NCBI RefSeq assembly: GCF_004331485.1
Contig: NZ_SJKD01000006.1
Coordinates: 551,155 to 615,154, forward strand
From: Kribbella capetownensis
GTDB taxonomy: Bacteria > Actinomycetota > Actinomycetes > Propionibacteriales > Kribbellaceae
DNA length: 64,000 nucleotides
Reading direction: 5' to 3'
The notes beneath the pieces were generated by a model. It ran no database searches, had not been told where the DNA came from, and saw only the letters and a list, made by a program, of their open reading frames with translations. Below are positions 62,467-64,000 of the stretch, piece by piece; within the stretch, counting starts at the first letter, position 1; each line of letters begins with the position of its first letter. A program made the position numbers and the translations under genes.

Positions 62467-62945
62467 ACCGAGGCTCCAACACGTCAACCTGCTCCGTGGA
62501 GCAGAGCGCCCGTCGGCCCGGGTCCTGTCAGCAAATCCATTGGCCCTCGGACCAGCCGCGGCAAGAACAGTTGGCCGTCATACCTCGAGGCCCGCTGGCG
62601 GCTTGTTTCACCACTAACGCCCAACAACCCACCAGCCAGCCCAAAACCCGCCACCCACCGACAGCACCCGACGCAGGACGACCCGCAGCTCGGGTATGCG
62701 GGAAGGTTGCTCCCCCGCCAGGTTTCGATCCTGGTCTTCGAGATTCAAAGTTGCCGCCGACCTGTCCGCACGGGTCCACGCAAGCCTGTCCCCCACCCCC
62801 GTCCGAGCCTGATCCCGACCCACATCGCGGCTGGTCGTCCACCCCGATCCACACCGTTTGTTAGCAAATCCGTTAGCAAGATCGCTACCTGTGCGACACC
62901 AGAAATCGGAGAAGCGGCACCTGCTGCGCCATGAGAGAGTCACGT
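62452..62945. other. Noncoding interval
   Basis: No gene found between the GrpB and DUF402 genes. A five-base stem, CCAGG/CCTGG, around TTTCGAT at 62716-62734 resembles a tRNA T-arm but lacks the canonical TTCRA order and no cloverleaf can be built. Confidence 0.5.
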
Positions 62946-63467
62946 GTGACCACAACGCCACCCATAGAGAACGTCCGGGTCCTCCACCGCACGGGTCAAT
63001 GGTGTCCCGGCCGCCAGGTCGGAGAGGTCGTCGCCTACGACGTGCGGATCCTGCCTGAGTATCAGGTGCTTGGACGGCCGACCATCGATCGCAGCTACCT
63101 GTTGCTCGACCAGGGCGTCCAGTTGACCAGGCCCGTTGTATTCGAGGGCCCAGTAGAAGGTTGGTGGTACGTCGACCTGGTCGAGATCGAACTCACCGAA
63201 GCCGGACTTGTCGTCCATGACCTCTACGTTGACTTCCTGGTGCCGCCCGGTGCTGATCGCTACCACGTCCTGGATCTCGACGAGCTCGCCGATGCCCTCG
63301 GCCAGGGACAGCTCACACCCACCCAGTGCGCCACCGTCCTCAGCAGAACGCAACGCTTCATCGACCGACACCTGCGCGCTGCCGAGACGGGTTCCGTTGA
63401 TCCTCCGCGTCGGTTTCCACCGGACAGCATCGCCGCGCTAGAGCCGCTTCCTTGCTTCCTTGAATGA
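62946..63467 (+). CDS. DUF402-like protein
   Basis: 173 residues from GTG 62946. The DUF402 core is VEGWWYVDLVEIELTEAGLVVHDLYVDFLVPPGADRYHVLDLDELADALGQG, with the WYxDL...DLYxD...LDxDE acidic pattern seen in nucleoside-phosphatase-like and FomD-like proteins. The first 60 residues are a strand-rich N-terminal part. Function uncertain. It is the last gene in the window. Confidence 0.75.
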   Translation: MTTTPPIENVRVLHRTGQWCPGRQVGEVVAYDVRILPEYQVLGRPTIDRSYLLLDQGVQLTRPVVFEGPVEGWWYVDLVEIELTEAGLVVHDLYVDFLVPPGADRYHVLDLDELADALGQGQLTPTQCATVLSRTQRFIDRHLRAAETGSVDPPRRFPPDSIAALEPLPCFLE

Positions 63468-63532
63468 TCCCCAGGAACGACACGCAGCGGAACATGGCCT
63501 CGTCCTCGGCGAGACACAGCCGACCGCCCGCT

Positions 63533-63681
63533 CGTCTTCCCGTCTGCCGTTCAGCCCACGCGTAGCGCGATCAGGAGACGCCAGAGGGGCCAAGATGGAG
63601 CGCCCTGCCGGACGAACGATCTTGGCCCCTCTGGCGGCTCCTGATAGGTCCTGACTGGGCTGGGCGGCAGACGGGAAGACG
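63533..63681. repeat. 149-base nested fold-back element
   Basis: Outer arms of 17 bases, CGTCTTCCCGTCTGCCG at 63533-63549 and its complement at 63665-63681, enclose 7-base arms (CAGCCCA 63552-63558; TGGGCTG 63656-63662). Inside lie 26-base arms, 63571-63596 and 63619-63644, with one mismatch, around a 22-base loop. About 50 base pairs can form. It could be a MITE-like element, a bidirectional terminator, or a structured RNA. Confidence 0.65.
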
Positions 63682-63905
63682 CACCCCCGACCCCCGACTC
63701 AGTTGCCGGCCGATTCCGACCCGTCATCCCGGAGTCGTGAGGCCCCCGCCGGAGGCAAATGCTCTTGGCTCCTCTGAAGACACCGAGAGCGGGCGCGGGC
63801 GGTGAACGGCCGGAGGCCGCATGCGCACGTCCGCGCCGCGCGCCGAAGGCGCGCCTTGATCCATAAGAGCCCAACTCGGCAAACAGCGAACGGGTGGGGA
63901 CTGTC

Positions 63906-63951
63906 CTCCGTCGACTGATGTGCGACACCCGTCCGCCAGGTGATCTGCGAC
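63906..63951. repeat. Two 21-base direct repeats, 25-base period (IS-end-like)
   Basis: On the minus strand the units start GTCGCAGATCACCTGGCGGA and GTCGCACATCAGTCGACGGA, separated by four bases. The arrangement and the 17-base core CGACTGATGTGCGACAC match the site at 25391-25436 in opposite orientation, suggesting ends of one IS type. Confidence 0.6.
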
Positions 63952-64000
63952 AGTGGCTGGTTCGGCCAGTCTGGGTTTGACGTTCTCCGTGGGGGCGTCG

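Larger units (their letters stand above)
63468..64000. other. Noncoding right end with palindrome and IS-end-like repeat
   Basis: No coding gene is supported. It holds a 149-base nested palindrome (63533-63681) and paired 21-base repeats (63906-63951). The window ends within what may be the edge of an insertion sequence. Confidence 0.5.

Noticed and set aside
62700..62760. tRNA-like T-arm (CCAGG-TTTCGAT-CCTGG) in the GrpB-DUF402 gap
   Set aside because: The loop order is not the canonical TTCRANY, and no acceptor or anticodon arm can be built around it on either strand.
63551..63928. 125-codon minus frame at the right end
   Set aside because: It crosses the large palindrome and the IS-end repeat and has no recognisable protein pattern.

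Overview
The window is high-GC DNA with the codon habits, GTG starts, four-base stop/start overlaps and gene content of an actinobacterium. The gene order (a glmU-prs-rplY-pth-mfd-lipoprotein-mazG-eno-ftsB-DUF501-ppx series) and the frequent GTAC-containing codon pairs suggest the Nocardioidaceae, probably Kribbella or a relative. That placement is inference from style and synteny, not a computed match.

Layout. 1-13 kb is a mixed metabolic and accessory stretch: a cut-off NmrA-type SDR, a berberine-bridge-type flavoprotein, an orphan LarA-like protein, a Baeyer-Villiger-type monooxygenase, cystathionine beta-synthase, an SGNH hydrolase, a duplicated pterin-dehydratase/VOC protein and a Bax-inhibitor-1 protein. 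13.8-18.8 kb is a coherent catabolic module: a binding protein, permease (with a one-base frameshift near its start), ATPase and FAD-dependent amino-acid dehydrogenase in one operon, facing a divergent CdaR/PucR-type regulator. 18.9-25.3 kb is an accessory island with a GNAT-methyltransferase fusion, three small P-loop kinase-like proteins, a Nudix hydrolase, a decayed methyltransferase, an aminoglycoside-phosphotransferase-like kinase and a SUKH-like protein. It ends near tRNA-Leu(TAA). 25.9-35.5 kb holds peptide deformylase with an ACT protein, a two-component system, a type II NADH dehydrogenase behind a Rex-like operator, MazG-like and uracil-DNA glycosylase genes, and an MFS exporter with a divergent TetR regulator and paired operators.

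35.5-53 kb is the conserved housekeeping block on the minus strand (ppx, DUF501, ftsB-like, eno, mazG, lipoprotein, mfd, pth, rplY, prs, glmU). It is interrupted by two accessory inserts: kptA/LysR/HAD/Nudix fragment/phosphotransferase at 38.9-41.9 kb, and a DUF1932 dehydrogenase beside a deletion scar at 49.0-50.4 kb. 53-64 kb is again accessory: a secreted repeat protein, a large LuxR-type AAA regulator, a VOC protein, a decapitated ECF sigma factor, an alpha/beta hydrolase, a nucleotidyltransferase, GNAT, GrpB and DUF402 proteins, then a noncoding end with a large nested palindrome and an IS-end-like repeat.

No CRISPR array, phage structural cluster or intact transposase is visible. The strongest non-obvious signals are the Rex box on the ndh promoter, the TetR twin operators that fill the exporter promoter spacer, the permease frameshift, several gene remnants with recognisable junctions, and a paired 21-base repeat found at two distant noncoding sites.
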